From Actinomadura mexicana (GTDB lineage: Bacteria; Actinomycetota; Actinomycetes; Streptosporangiales; Streptosporangiaceae): DNA of 64,000 nt. The stretch lies in NCBI RefSeq assembly GCF_900188105.1, contig NZ_FZNP01000001.1, positions 496,001-560,000 of the forward strand. Reading direction: 5' to 3'. The notes beneath the pieces are model-generated. The model did no database searches. It was not told the DNA's origin and was given only the letters and a program-made list of their open reading frames with translations. Position 1 is the stretch's first letter. Every line of letters begins with the position of its first letter. Position numbers and translations under genes: made by a program. Below are positions 16,554-25,107 of the stretch, piece by piece.

Positions 16554-18113
16554 ATGCACGACACCCGTGTCCCACCTCAGGCCCGCGGCTCGCGCCGTCA
16601 GGGCCCCGGTCGATCCAGGACGGCGGCCTTGGCGCTGCTGTCGTTCGCGATGCTGATCGTTTCCCTCGATCAGTACATCGTCGTCGTCGCGCTGCCTGAT
16701 ATCGGCCGTGACCTGGGCTATTCGGCGCAGACGCTGCAGCTGGTCGTCAGCGCGTACGCCGTCGCCTCAAGCGGATTCCTGCTGCTGGGCGGGCGCGCCG
16801 CCGACCTGCTCGGCCGGCGCCGGATGCTGGTCACCGGGCTCACGCTGTACGCCGTGGCCTCGCTGGCCGGCGGGCTCGCCACCGGTCCGGCGCCGCAACT
16901 GGCGGCCCGGGCGATCCAGGGGCTCGGTGGGGCGCTGGTCTTCCCCAGCACGCTGGCGATCATCAACACGACTTTCGCGGAGGGCCGCGACCGCAACCGC
17001 GCACTGGGCATCTGGGGTGGTTCTGGCGCCGCCGGCCTGGTGGTCGGCGTTCTGCTCGGCGGCGTGCTCACCCGCATGCTCGGGTGGGAGGCGGTGTTCT
17101 TCGTCAATGTCCCCCTGGCGGGAACGGCGCTCGTCTCGGCCTTCCGGTTCCTCGAGCCGGACCGGGCGCGGGAGGCGGGCCGGGTGTTCGACCTGCCGGG
17201 CGCTCTGACCTCCACCGGCGCGGTCACACTCCTGGTGTTCTCCCTGGTCCAGGGCCCGGCCCTCGGCTGGGACTCGCCCTGGACCCTCGGCACCGCGGCC
17301 GCGGGGCTCCTGCTGGTCGCGGCGTTCGCCGTTGTCGAGCGGCGCAGCCCGGACCCCCTCGTGCCCATGAAGCTGCTCGCCAACCGCGCGCTGACCGTGG
17401 CCCTGGTGGTCGCCTTCATGTTCACGGCCACTTTCGGAGCTCTCCTGTACTTCCTTTCCATCTATTTCCAGGATGTCCGCGGCTACGACCCCCTGCAGAC
17501 CGGCGTGGCCTTCCTGCTCCCCACCGCGGTGGTGGTGGCGGGCTCGGCATTCGCCGGCCAGGCGGTGACGCGCTTCGGCCTCAGGCGCACCCTGGTCGCC
17601 GCGCTCGCCATCGGCGCGGCCGGTGCGGCAGGCGTCGGCCTGGCCGTATCGGCCGACGGCTCCTACGCCGCGCTCGTGCCGGGTCTCGTCGCGGTCAGCC
17701 TCGGCGACGGCGTCGTGTTCACGATGATGTTCATCGCCGCCGGCACGGGGGTGGCCGACCGCCAGCAGGGGGTCGCCTCGGGCATCGCCTCGACCAGCTC
17801 CGGGATCGGCGCCGTCGTCGGCCTCGCCGCACTCGTCCTGGTCGCCAACGCCGGCACTGATGGACTCGTGGGTGAGGAACTGCGCGTCGCCACCGCCGAA
17901 GGCATACGCACCGCGGTTCTCGTCATCGCCGGAGGAATCGTCGCCACCCTCCTCATCGCTCTCAACCTCCGTACCCCGGCCACTCACGTCCGCCGAACCG
18001 AGGCCGGTCCGCAGACGCCCGTCGTAACCGCCCCGGATCCATCGCTTGCCCGGGTGACCACTGCAACCGCCTCTGCGGGTGACCAGCGCCCGTTTTGGGC
18101 CGAACCGGAATAA
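16554..18113 (+). CDS. MFS drug exporter, DHA2 (14-TM, EmrB/QacA-type)
   Basis: 519 residues. ATG 16554 has GGAG 7 nt upstream; an in-frame GTG at 16503 would add a hydrophilic leader and is less likely. About 14 hydrophobic segments. Motif A region [17 protein letters not shown]. Early motif [18 protein letters not shown], with the membrane Asp typical of DHA2 proton antiporters. Motif C-like [10 protein letters not shown]. The C-terminal 40 residues are hydrophilic. Proton-driven efflux of a toxic or antibiotic compound is expected. Controlled by the divergent TetR gene. The PQQ-like gene starts 7 nt after its stop and may be co-transcribed. Confidence 0.92.
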   Translation: MHDTRVPPQARGSRRQGPGRSRTAALALLSFAMLIVSLDQYIVVVALPDIGRDLGYSAQTLQLVVSAYAVASSGFLLLGGRAADLLGRRRMLVTGLTLYAVASLAGGLATGPAPQLAARAIQGLGGALVFPSTLAIINTTFAEGRDRNRALGIWGGSGAAGLVVGVLLGGVLTRMLGWEAVFFVNVPLAGTALVSAFRFLEPDRAREAGRVFDLPGALTSTGAVTLLVFSLVQGPALGWDSPWTLGTAAAGLLLVAAFAVVERRSPDPLVPMKLLANRALTVALVVAFMFTATFGALLYFLSIYFQDVRGYDPLQTGVAFLLPTAVVVAGSAFAGQAVTRFGLRRTLVAALAIGAAGAAGVGLAVSADGSYAALVPGLVAVSLGDGVVFTMMFIAAGTGVADRQQGVASGIASTSSGIGAVVGLAALVLVANAGTDGLVGEELRVATAEGIRTAVLVIAGGIVATLLIALNLRTPATHVRRTEAGPQTPVVTAPDPSLARVTTATASAGDQRPFWAEPE

Positions 18114-18120
18114 TGTCGGG

Positions 18121-19392
18121 ATGATCCGCTCACGGCTCGGTGCAGGGACTGCCGCCCTCGTGCTCCTGGTGTCCACGGCGGGGGCCTCCTGCTCGGTCAC
18201 CTCACCGAGGCTTCCGGCCCGCGAGGGCCCGCCCCCGGCCTGGACGCTGTCCGTGCCGACCGGCGAGAACACCACGGCGATCGTCGGGCGGGTCGCGGTG
18301 ATCGCCAACGACCGGGCCGTGCTCGGCGTCGACCCCGGGTCCGGCCGGGAGCTGTGGCGGGTGCCCTCCGGTGAGGACGATGAGGTCGACGTGGCAGGCA
18401 CCCTGATCGTGCACCGGCGGACGGCCTCCGACAAGGTCCGGTTCAGCGTCGTCGACCCGGCGACCGGCGGGACGCTCTGGCAGGACGGTCCGGTCACGAG
18501 GGCGCAGGTCACAAAGGACGCCGTCCTCACCAGCGTCTGCGGCGAAGGGGTCGGCTGCGAGATGACCCGCAAGGATCTGCGCACCGGCGAGGTCCGCTGG
18601 AAGCTCCGGAGCGACGAGGTGCGGTCGGCGAACGCGGCGGTCGGGGTGCGCCGGCCGCTCGTCCCGGACACAGGCCAGATCTTCGCTTCACGCCGCGGCG
18701 ACGGACGGCCGGTGCCGCCGGCAGAAGAGAAGGGTTCCGACGTGAGCGGCTGGTACTCGGTGGTGGTCGGGCGAACGCTGATCAACACCGACCACGACCC
18801 TCCGTCCGGCGACGAGAACTGCACGGTCGTCGTCTCCGCGGCCGAGGCCGGGAGCGCTCACCGCACATGGACCCGGAAGGTCTACGCGGGTCGCCGGGCC
18901 GGCGGCGAGTGCGAGCGGCGGCTCGCCCCGTCCAGCACCGGCCTCGACCTGATCGGCCGCGGCCGCCGGATCGCCGCGTCCACCGACACCGGCAGGCCGC
19001 AGGTCTTCGACCTCGTCTCGGGACGGACGGTCTGGCGCGGCGACGCTTCGGGCGTCCCGATCGACGGTGACGGGCGCACGCTCCTGGTCCGTGAGCACGC
19101 GGACACCGGCGCCCTTTCGCTGCTGGACTTCCCTACCGGCCGCGTCCTGTGGAAGGCGCCTGATCCCGGCCTGCCAGGGGATTCCGCCAGCTGGGAGACC
19201 GCCGTCACGCAGCGGCGCATCGCCGTCAGCGGGGCCGAGGGCGACCACCCGTTCGTCCTCGTCTACGACGCATCCACAGGGCGTCGCCTCGGCCGCTTCC
19301 CCGGATGGCTGCAGGGACTCGGGGACGACTGGGTCGCCATAGGCCACGACGCCGAACTGAACACGCTGACCTACGACTTCATCCGCGTCTGA
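18121..19392 (+). CDS. Secreted PQQ-like beta-propeller protein
   Basis: 423 residues from ATG 18121, 7 nt after the MFS stop; a weak RBS suggests coupling. The N-terminal signal peptide (MIRSRLGAGTAALVLLVSTA) ends near GASC. It could be a lipoprotein, though Gly at -3 is unusual for a lipobox. The rest is built from PQQ-type repeats: VLGVDPGSGRELWRV, VVDPATGGTLWQDG, DLRTGEVRWKL, VFDLVSGRTVWRGD, DFPTGRVLWKA and VYDASTGRRLGRF. This folds as a propeller outside the membrane. No catalytic residues recognised; it probably has a binding or scaffold role. Confidence 0.82.
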   Translation: MIRSRLGAGTAALVLLVSTAGASCSVTSPRLPAREGPPPAWTLSVPTGENTTAIVGRVAVIANDRAVLGVDPGSGRELWRVPSGEDDEVDVAGTLIVHRRTASDKVRFSVVDPATGGTLWQDGPVTRAQVTKDAVLTSVCGEGVGCEMTRKDLRTGEVRWKLRSDEVRSANAAVGVRRPLVPDTGQIFASRRGDGRPVPPAEEKGSDVSGWYSVVVGRTLINTDHDPPSGDENCTVVVSAAEAGSAHRTWTRKVYAGRRAGGECERRLAPSSTGLDLIGRGRRIAASTDTGRPQVFDLVSGRTVWRGDASGVPIDGDGRTLLVREHADTGALSLLDFPTGRVLWKAPDPGLPGDSASWETAVTQRRIAVSGAEGDHPFVLVYDASTGRRLGRFPGWLQGLGDDWVAIGHDAELNTLTYDFIRV

Positions 19393-19405
19393 ACGGCCTG
19401 CCGCG

Positions 19406-19423
19406 GCCCGGCCCAGGCCGGGC
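19406..19423. terminator. Hairpin between convergent genes
   Basis: GCCCGGCC-CA-GGCCGGGC forms a compact GC-rich stem between the stops of the PQQ-like gene (19392) and the TetR gene (19452). Bidirectional termination is inferred; no T-tract. Confidence 0.5.
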
Positions 19424-19451
19424 GGGACACGATGAGCACTGCGGGTTCCGG

Positions 19452-20099
19452 TCAGGCGACGAGGAGATCGACGGTGGCCGGGGCGATTCCGATATCGGGG
19501 GTGATGGCGCAGGCGGTGCGCAGTGTCGCGGTCAGCGCGCTGGTCGTGAGCCGAACGAGATCTTCTTGCGGGACGTCGTGGTGCTGGATGTGGTCGACGA
19601 TGAGTTCGTCGAGGTAGCCGACCCAGCCGCGCATGCAGGCGCGGAGCACGGGGTGGACGGGGTCCTCCACGCCGAGGGCGTTGAGGACGCGGAGAGCGCC
19701 CTGCCAGCGCAGATCTTCGATGATGGCGCGGACCTCGGGGTCCGAACCGTTGCCGCCGCGGATGAGGGTGAGGAATCCCGCGGCGTGGCGGTCCATGTAG
19801 GTGATGTGCCGGCTGACGGCGTCGCGGAGCCGCTCGGCCGGCGTCTCGCCGTCGGGCGGGGTCTCCTGAAGGGTCTGGAGCGCTTCGCCTGCCGCGCGGA
19901 TGGTGGCCAGGTAGAGCCCGCGCTTGTTGGTGAAGTGGTGAGCGATGAGCCCGTACGCGACGCCCGCACGTCTGGCGATCTCGGTGGTCGTCACTTCGTC
20001 GTAGGCGCGTTCTGAGAACAGCTGCGAGGCGGCCGTGATGAGTCGGACACGCCGGTCGATGCGGGGCGTCCTGGTGCCGTCGGTGTGCGGGCCGGTCAT
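19452..20099 (-). CDS. TetR-family regulator (divergent from SDR)
   Basis: 215 residues from ATG 20099. HTH: VTTTEIARRAGVAYGLIAHH, then FTNKRGLYLA. The ligand domain is helical, with FLTLIRGGNGSDPEVRAIIE and ACMRGWVGYLDELIVDH, typical of TetR_C domains in lipid or small-molecule responsive repressors. It is divergent from an SDR gene, and a near-perfect 21-bp palindrome (20221-20241) sits directly at the SDR translation start, so repression of the SDR is likely. Confidence 0.9.
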   Translation of the reverse strand: MTGPHTDGTRTPRIDRRVRLITAASQLFSERAYDEVTTTEIARRAGVAYGLIAHHFTNKRGLYLATIRAAGEALQTLQETPPDGETPAERLRDAVSRHITYMDRHAAGFLTLIRGGNGSDPEVRAIIEDLRWQGALRVLNALGVEDPVHPVLRACMRGWVGYLDELIVDHIQHHDVPQEDLVRLTTSALTATLRTACAITPDIGIAPATVDLLVA

Positions 20100-20220
20100 G
20101 GAAAAAGCCTAGAGCGCGTTGGTCGACGGCCGCTGGGCGCGAGCCGGCAGGGCCCTGGAGGCCGCCGGTTTCCTCGGTTCCCGTGCTTGACGATCCGGAA
20201 CGGCGGGACTACCGTCCCAA

Positions 20221-20241
20221 ATTGATTGATAATCAGTCAAT
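20221..20241. promoter_or_regulatory. TetR operator-like palindrome
   Basis: ATTGATTGAT-A-ATCAGTCAAT: 10-bp arms with a single mismatch. It lies 12 nt before the SDR start ATG 20254 and 121 nt from the TetR start, in an AT-rich patch unlike its surroundings. Confidence 0.75.
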
Positions 20242-20253
20242 ATGGAGGGCCTG

Positions 20254-21081
20254 ATGGGCAGCGCCAACGGTAGGAGCAGGCAGGTGGGCCGCCGAACTGT
20301 GGCGGGGGCGCCGATCCTGGTGACGGGCGCTTCGAGCGGAATCGGCCGAGCGGTGGCGTTCGCGCTGGCGGAGCGGGGTGGACGGCTGGCGATCGCCGCT
20401 CGCCGCCGGGCGGTCCTGGAAGGGATCGCCGATCGGATCGAGGACGCCGGCCTGGTACGGCCGTACGTGATCGAGGCGGACCTGTCCCGCCCCGGCGCGG
20501 CCGCCGAGCTGGCGGAGAAGGCGATAACGGCGCTGGGGAGTGTGCAGATCCTGATCAACAACGCGGGAATCGGCCTGGTGGCCGCGCAGTGCGCCATCGG
20601 TGACGACGATCAGGCACGGGCGCTGTTCGAGACGAACCTCTGGTCCCCGCTCGCCCTGACCCGGCACCTGTTCCCGGCCCTGCACTCCAGCGGTGGGCTG
20701 GTGGTGAACGTCACCTCCACCCTGCGGGCCGTGCCGATCCCGCTTCTGGGCTACTACGGCGCGTCGAAGGCCGCCCTGGCACATCTGACCCTCACGCTGC
20801 GGCACGAACTGCAGGGCACCGGCGTGTCAGTGCTGGAGATCGTGCCCGGCGCCACGGACACCGCCGCGCGTGACATCGATCTGCTGCCCTGGCGCGCCGG
20901 GCCGATGCGAACCCCGCCGCCGGTCTCTCCCGAGTCGATGGCCAAGGCGATCGTGAAGGCCATCGAGCATGGTGAGCGTCGCCGCAGCCATCCGGCGACG
21001 TCGCTCCTGCCACTGGAAGTACCGGCCCTGGGCCGGCTCATCGCCAGGGTCGTCACGCGCCGGGTCGACACCAGAGCCTGA
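20254..21081 (+). CDS. Short-chain dehydrogenase/reductase
   Basis: 275 residues. ATG 20254 is chosen because GGAGGG (20244-20249) lies between it and the in-frame ATG 20242, making the latter unlikely. Classical SDR: cofactor motif TGASSGIGRAVAFALAERGG, NNAGIG, active-site Ser in VVNVTSTLRAV and YYGASKAALAHL for Tyr-x3-Lys. The Arg/Ala-rich segment after the Gly motif suggests NADP(H) preference. The C-terminus is of the membrane-associated SDR type (RRSHPATSLLPLEVPALGRL). The substrate is unknown; control by the divergent TetR is likely. Confidence 0.9.
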   Translation: MGSANGRSRQVGRRTVAGAPILVTGASSGIGRAVAFALAERGGRLAIAARRRAVLEGIADRIEDAGLVRPYVIEADLSRPGAAAELAEKAITALGSVQILINNAGIGLVAAQCAIGDDDQARALFETNLWSPLALTRHLFPALHSSGGLVVNVTSTLRAVPIPLLGYYGASKAALAHLTLTLRHELQGTGVSVLEIVPGATDTAARDIDLLPWRAGPMRTPPPVSPESMAKAIVKAIEHGERRRSHPATSLLPLEVPALGRLIARVVTRRVDTRA

Positions 21082-21112
21082 CGCCACGCGCGCAGAACGG
21101 CGGGCGAAGCCC

Positions 21113-22531
21113 TCAGGTGAGGGGGCCGGTGGCCACGGTGATGGTGCCGCCGGGGAGCCAGCTGGTGCCGGTGTGCGGGTGTTGCGTCGAGGTTCTCGAC
21201 GGCATGAAGGTGACGAGGGAGGCCGCGTACAGGCGGGGCGGGCTCGGCGTTCCCCCGGGGCCGCGCCATGCCTGGTAGCCGGCGGCGGAGGGTGTTTCGT
21301 CCGGGAACCTGGCCCGTAGTTCGGCGGCGTAGCGCAGTGGTTCCGGGTCGCGCGGGGAGAAGCGCAGGGGGAGCATCTGGGCGGCCGGGATGGCCAGCAG
21401 CGGCGAGCTGAGCAGCCAAGGGGCCAGGTAGGCGCCCTGCCCGCGCAGACTGCCCCGTGCCATCCGGCGGAGCGTCGCGTCGGCCTCGGACCAGCCGGAG
21501 ACGAGGATGACCGGCCGGTTCGCGCCCGCCGCCGCGATCCTCATCCCCGCCCGCGCGCTCGCCTCCCGGACGGCCAGCGCCGCGGCCCGCGAGCGGGGTG
21601 ACCCGTCGCCGACCAGGTGGACGGAACCGACCCCGCGCCCGGAGAGGAACCCGACCGTCGCGCGGAGGGCGGCGGCGTCGGCGGCGCCGAGCCGGTCGGC
21701 GGGGCACGAGACCGCTGTGCCACCGCCTGAGACGAGGGCGCCGAGGGCGGCGCTCGCGCATTCCGGGCCGTCCGTGCGCAGTTGCGGCGACGTGGCCGGG
21801 CCGGCGCCGGTGTCGACCGTGAGGGAGGCCGTCCGGCCACCGGAGCCGAGGTCGATCCGGCTGCGGCCGGGCGGCAGCCACACCTGCCGCCAGGTACCCG
21901 GTGCGCCCGGCATGCGCGCCGTGGCGCTCGCCGGATCGCGGGAGGTCCCCACCGAGACCGGACGGTCGCCGGTGTGGACGAGGTTCCAGCCGGGGCGCTG
22001 CGGAGTCACCAGGATCGGCAGGCGCGCCCCGGCCAGGGCGACCTCGCGCAACAGCGGAACACCGGGGGCGACCCGGTCCCGGACCACCGTGGGCGAGCCG
22101 CCCACGGTGAGCGTCGTGAGCGCGGCGGCCAGCACCGCGCCGGACGCGACGGAGCGCCGGGGGTGCTGGAGCGCGCGGGGCGTCGCGAGCGCCACCGCGG
22201 CCAGCGCGAGGGCCACGAGGACGCGGTCCACGGCCACCAGGTATCCGACCGCGGCGACGGCCGCGCCGACCGAGACGAGCACGGTGAGGCCGCGGGACGG
22301 CGGGCCGGTGCGCGGCCGGAGCAGCGCGGCGCCCGCCACGACGGCGGTGGCGAGCAGGGCGACGACGCGGATCGCCGTCGTCGCCCAGCCGCCGTCCGGC
22401 ACCGCGCCGTGCCCGCCGTGCCCGCCGTGACCGCCGTCCGCCCACGCCGGGGAGGCGAGGAGCAGCAGCGCCGCCGCCGTCCACACCCCGGTGGACGGCA
22501 CCGCGCGCCGGACGTCAGCGGACGTCGGCAT
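21113..22531 (-). CDS. Membrane protein with His/Gly-rich N-terminus and periplasmic-binding-like C-terminus
   Basis: 472 residues. A signal peptide (VWTAAALLLLASPAWA) is followed by GGHGGHGGHG, a possible metal-binding stretch. Next come about four hydrophobic segments (residues 48-150, such as VVALLATAVVAGAALL), then a long extracytoplasmic part. The last 200 residues alternate as in type 1 periplasmic-binding folds (SVHLVGDGSPRSRAAALAVR, NRPVILVSGWSEADATLRRM). The start overlaps the end of the upstream propeller gene by 17 nt, so the two are translationally coupled. No precise family recognised. The His-rich tract and the neighbour hint at a metal-related role, which is inference. Confidence 0.6.
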   Translation of the reverse strand: MPTSADVRRAVPSTGVWTAAALLLLASPAWADGGHGGHGGHGAVPDGGWATTAIRVVALLATAVVAGAALLRPRTGPPSRGLTVLVSVGAAVAAVGYLVAVDRVLVALALAAVALATPRALQHPRRSVASGAVLAAALTTLTVGGSPTVVRDRVAPGVPLLREVALAGARLPILVTPQRPGWNLVHTGDRPVSVGTSRDPASATARMPGAPGTWRQVWLPPGRSRIDLGSGGRTASLTVDTGAGPATSPQLRTDGPECASAALGALVSGGGTAVSCPADRLGAADAAALRATVGFLSGRGVGSVHLVGDGSPRSRAAALAVREASARAGMRIAAAGANRPVILVSGWSEADATLRRMARGSLRGQGAYLAPWLLSSPLLAIPAAQMLPLRFSPRDPEPLRYAAELRARFPDETPSAAGYQAWRGPGGTPSPPRLYAASLVTFMPSRTSTQHPHTGTSWLPGGTITVATGPLT

Positions 22532-24311
22532 CGGAGACCGCGAACAGGACGCCGTGCGGGCGGGCGTCGCCGGTCCCGCCGTGCGGCCACGCGGACCGGT
22601 TGAACTCCACGCACGGGCGGCCGCTGTTCTCGTCCTTGAAGCTCCGGTCCAGGGAGAGCTGCTGCCGCGGCGAGATGTCCACCATGCAGACGCGGTGGTC
22701 GCCGTCGAACGGCGACGCGGCGACGAAGTAGTTCGCCAGCACGAGCCGCGCCGGCTGCCGCGTCTCCTGGTAGTAGCCGCCGGGGCCCTGCCGGAAGTTG
22801 TCCAGCGCCGCCCAGTGCGGTCCGCCGGTCGTCGGGTCCTCGATGGGCAGGACGCTGACCAGGGACGGGCAGTCGAACTCGGCGCCGCCGCGCGTCACCT
22901 CCTCCAGGGTGTCGATGTTGCACTTGGTCCGTCTGCCCGCGTCGACGAGCTTGCGGACGTCCAGCACGTACACCATGCCGGTGTCCTTGCCGCCGGACGA
23001 CTCGTCCCCTCGGCGCATGACGACGTGGTACAGGTATCGGTCGTCCGCGCTGGTCTGGAGCCAGGAGCCGCCGTCCATGCCGACGCGGTTGTCCAGCCCA
23101 GGGGCGAGCCTGGTGAACGCGGTCGTGTCGTCGAAGACCTCGCGCCACGTCGGCTTCGGGTCGGTGATGTCGGGGGTGTAGTAGATGGACGCGCCGCCCA
23201 TCGTCGACACGAACCCGCCGCGGTGGCGGCGTTCGTTGGTGAGCGCCGTCTCCATCACCACGCGCGGCTCCTCCTGGATGAGGAACGGCTCCTTGCGCGG
23301 TCCGTCCGGGAGGCGGGACACCGACAGCAGCCTGGGGCGGTCGCGTTTCGCGATGTCGTAGATCCGCACCGTGTCGCGGGCGATGTAGAAGTCGGCGGTC
23401 GGGAGGAGCATCAGGCTCCGCACCTCGGCGAAGTCGCTGGTGACCAGCCGGTTCAGATCCTCGCGCACCCGGATGCCGTGCGGGTTGGCGCAGGTCGGCG
23501 GGTCCACCTGCGGGATGCTGTGGCAGGTGTCGGGCTCGGCCGCCTGCGTGGCCGCCGGGTACTCGACCCGCACCCTGCCGGTCTGGTCGATCCGGAGCAC
23601 CTCGCCGGGGGTGCCGGCCGCGCCGTTGCCGGTCCTGACCTCGCCGTGCGTGTACGTGCAGGGGCCGGGGACGTTCGGACCGCCCATGTAGGCGCCGTAG
23701 ACGGTGCCGTCCTTCAGGGTCGTGAAGGCGTCCGGGGCCGTGCCGCAGGGGGTGTCCGTGGCGGTGACGACGCCGCTGATCCTGATCTGGGGAAGCTGCT
23801 TCACGTCGAACACGTAGGTCGTGTCGCTGAGCAGCCCGCCGGCGTACACCTTGTCGCCCTTGTGCCACACGTACTGCATGTGGTGCGGCTCGTTCTGCAG
23901 CAGCGGGCCGATGGTCGCGGTGTTGACGACCTTGCCGTAGTCGCGGGACCCCTTCGTCGCGTCGATCACGGCGAGGAAGTCGGGGTCGGCGGAACCCTCG
24001 ACGTCGGCCTTCTGGTGCGCGGCGTGGCCCGTGGCGCCGACCGGGCCGCCCGGGATGCTCGCGTCGCCCGTCCAGACCAGCAGCCATTCCTTCCGGTGGC
24101 CCGCGCCCTTCGTCCGGACGACGTGGTTCGTGACGGTGTAGGTGGTGCCGTCGCGTCCCTTGACGCTGGACGTGCTGACGGCCACGTCACCGGCCCCGGC
24201 GTCCGCCCCTGCCACGGGCTGGAACGCGACCAGGCCGGCGGCCGCCGCCGCCAGCGCGATGAAAACGATCACTTTTCGGCGCAGGTTCGAGAACGGTGCA
24301 ATGCCGACCAT
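22515..24311 (-). CDS. Secreted beta-propeller related to selenium-binding protein / methanethiol oxidase family
   Basis: 598 residues. ATG 24311 is chosen because GGGGGAG lies 6 nt upstream and a signal peptide begins there (KVIVFIALAAAAAGLVAF); the frame opens 16 codons earlier. The mature part contains repeated propeller strands and His-bearing motifs resembling the SBP56 family: NEPHHMQYVWHKGDKVYAGG, TYVFDVKQLPQI, NPHGIRVREDLNRLVTSDF and WPHGGTGDARPHG near the C-terminus. Bacterial SBP56 enzymes oxidise methanethiol with copper and are periplasmic. It is longer than the usual 460-470 residues. Family assignment is moderate; it could be another secreted propeller. Upstream lies an AT-rich promoter patch (about 24355-24385). 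Confidence 0.6.
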   Translation of the reverse strand: MVGIAPFSNLRRKVIVFIALAAAAAGLVAFQPVAGADAGAGDVAVSTSSVKGRDGTTYTVTNHVVRTKGAGHRKEWLLVWTGDASIPGGPVGATGHAAHQKADVEGSADPDFLAVIDATKGSRDYGKVVNTATIGPLLQNEPHHMQYVWHKGDKVYAGGLLSDTTYVFDVKQLPQIRISGVVTATDTPCGTAPDAFTTLKDGTVYGAYMGGPNVPGPCTYTHGEVRTGNGAAGTPGEVLRIDQTGRVRVEYPAATQAAEPDTCHSIPQVDPPTCANPHGIRVREDLNRLVTSDFAEVRSLMLLPTADFYIARDTVRIYDIAKRDRPRLLSVSRLPDGPRKEPFLIQEEPRVVMETALTNERRHRGGFVSTMGGASIYYTPDITDPKPTWREVFDDTTAFTRLAPGLDNRVGMDGGSWLQTSADDRYLYHVVMRRGDESSGGKDTGMVYVLDVRKLVDAGRRTKCNIDTLEEVTRGGAEFDCPSLVSVLPIEDPTTGGPHWAALDNFRQGPGGYYQETRQPARLVLANYFVAASPFDGDHRVCMVDISPRQQLSLDRSFKDENSGRPCVEFNRSAWPHGGTGDARPHGVLFAVSDADVR

Positions 24312-25107
24312 GGCCTTCTCCCCCGTGTTTCCGCAGGCGGGATCGCCGATCGGCGTCAATTTACTATACTAATTACTAGCTATCCAGAGTCTGACGTGCG
24401 GCACGCGAGGCCGAAGACGGAAGGGTGCGCGGATTACACGGCCGCCGTCCGTGGAGGCCCGGACGTGAAGAATTTCCGTGTTCGCGGGCGCCGTTCCGCA
24501 ACGGCCCGCCTCTCGTTCCGATCGGCGCTCCGCCGGGTGCGCCTTCGAGTTCCCACGCCGCGGACGACGGTCCGCGGCCGGCGCGTTCATCCCGAACTCC
24601 GCAGGCAGCTTCCCTGTATACATGCGCTGGTCAGCGCATATCCGGTCGGGTCGGGCTCCGTCCGCCGCCCCGTCCGGCGATTCCACTGTCCGACCAACGC
24701 GGAGTGAACTCCGGGGTCAATGACTCACCCCGTTCGGGCGACTCCCCCGCCGCCACCCGCCGCCACCCGCCGCCAACCGCCGAGCAACATCCGGCGACCG
24801 GCCACCGGCCGCGCCGCGCATCCCCGCCATTCCCCATAAGACACGCCCACCGGCTGTTGCGTTGCTACATAAACTTCCAGCTGACCGAATCCGGCCCGCC
24901 GTCCGAGGTTTGAGCGAAGCGCTTCGACGCCCCTCGGGAGTCGGCCAGGCAGGAGGGACGGTTCGACGTGGGCGGGGCGCTCACGTGCACCGTCGGGTCG
25001 ACGCTGCTGGCGTGCGGGTTCATCCGCGCCGCCGGGGCCCGCTCACCACCGCGCTCGACGAGCTGGCCGCCGCGCTCTGATCCGGGCTTGGGGGCGGGCG
25101 CCGGCGC
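24312..25107. other. Long intergenic region with promoter patch, short tandem repeat and possible gene remnant
   Basis: Bases 24355-24385 are strongly AT-rich (TACTATACTAATTACTAGC) and probably drive the minus-strand propeller gene. A 9-bp hairpin GCCGCGGAC/GTCCGCGGC lies at 24557-24578. A 10-nt tandem repeat lies at 24751-24780. A perfect palindrome CGAAGCGCTTCG lies at 24915-24926. From 24968 two plus-strand frames look protein-like in turn (ALTCTVGSTLLACGFIRAAG, then PLTTALDELAAAL ending at 25080), as expected for a frameshifted gene tail. No intact gene supported. Confidence 0.4.
24751..24780. repeat. 10-nt tandem repeat
   Basis: CGCCACCCGC at 24751-24760 and 24761-24770, then a one-mismatch copy (CGCCAACCGC) at 24771-24780. 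Non-coding. Confidence 0.7.

Noticed and set aside
16767..18824. Long 685-codon open frame on the minus strand over the MFS and PQQ-like genes
   Set aside because: It is antisense to two well-supported genes, rich in Arg/Gly/Ser without motifs, and explained by third-position GC bias.
22491..24707. 738-codon plus-strand frame over the propeller gene
   Set aside because: Antisense shadow: Val/Arg/Gly/Asp-rich without domain motifs, while the minus strand has signal peptide, RBS and family motifs.
24915..24926. CGAAGCGCTTCG palindrome as an operator
   Set aside because: Perfect but only 12 bp and GC-rich, not adjacent to a convincing start codon; kept only as a note in the gap.
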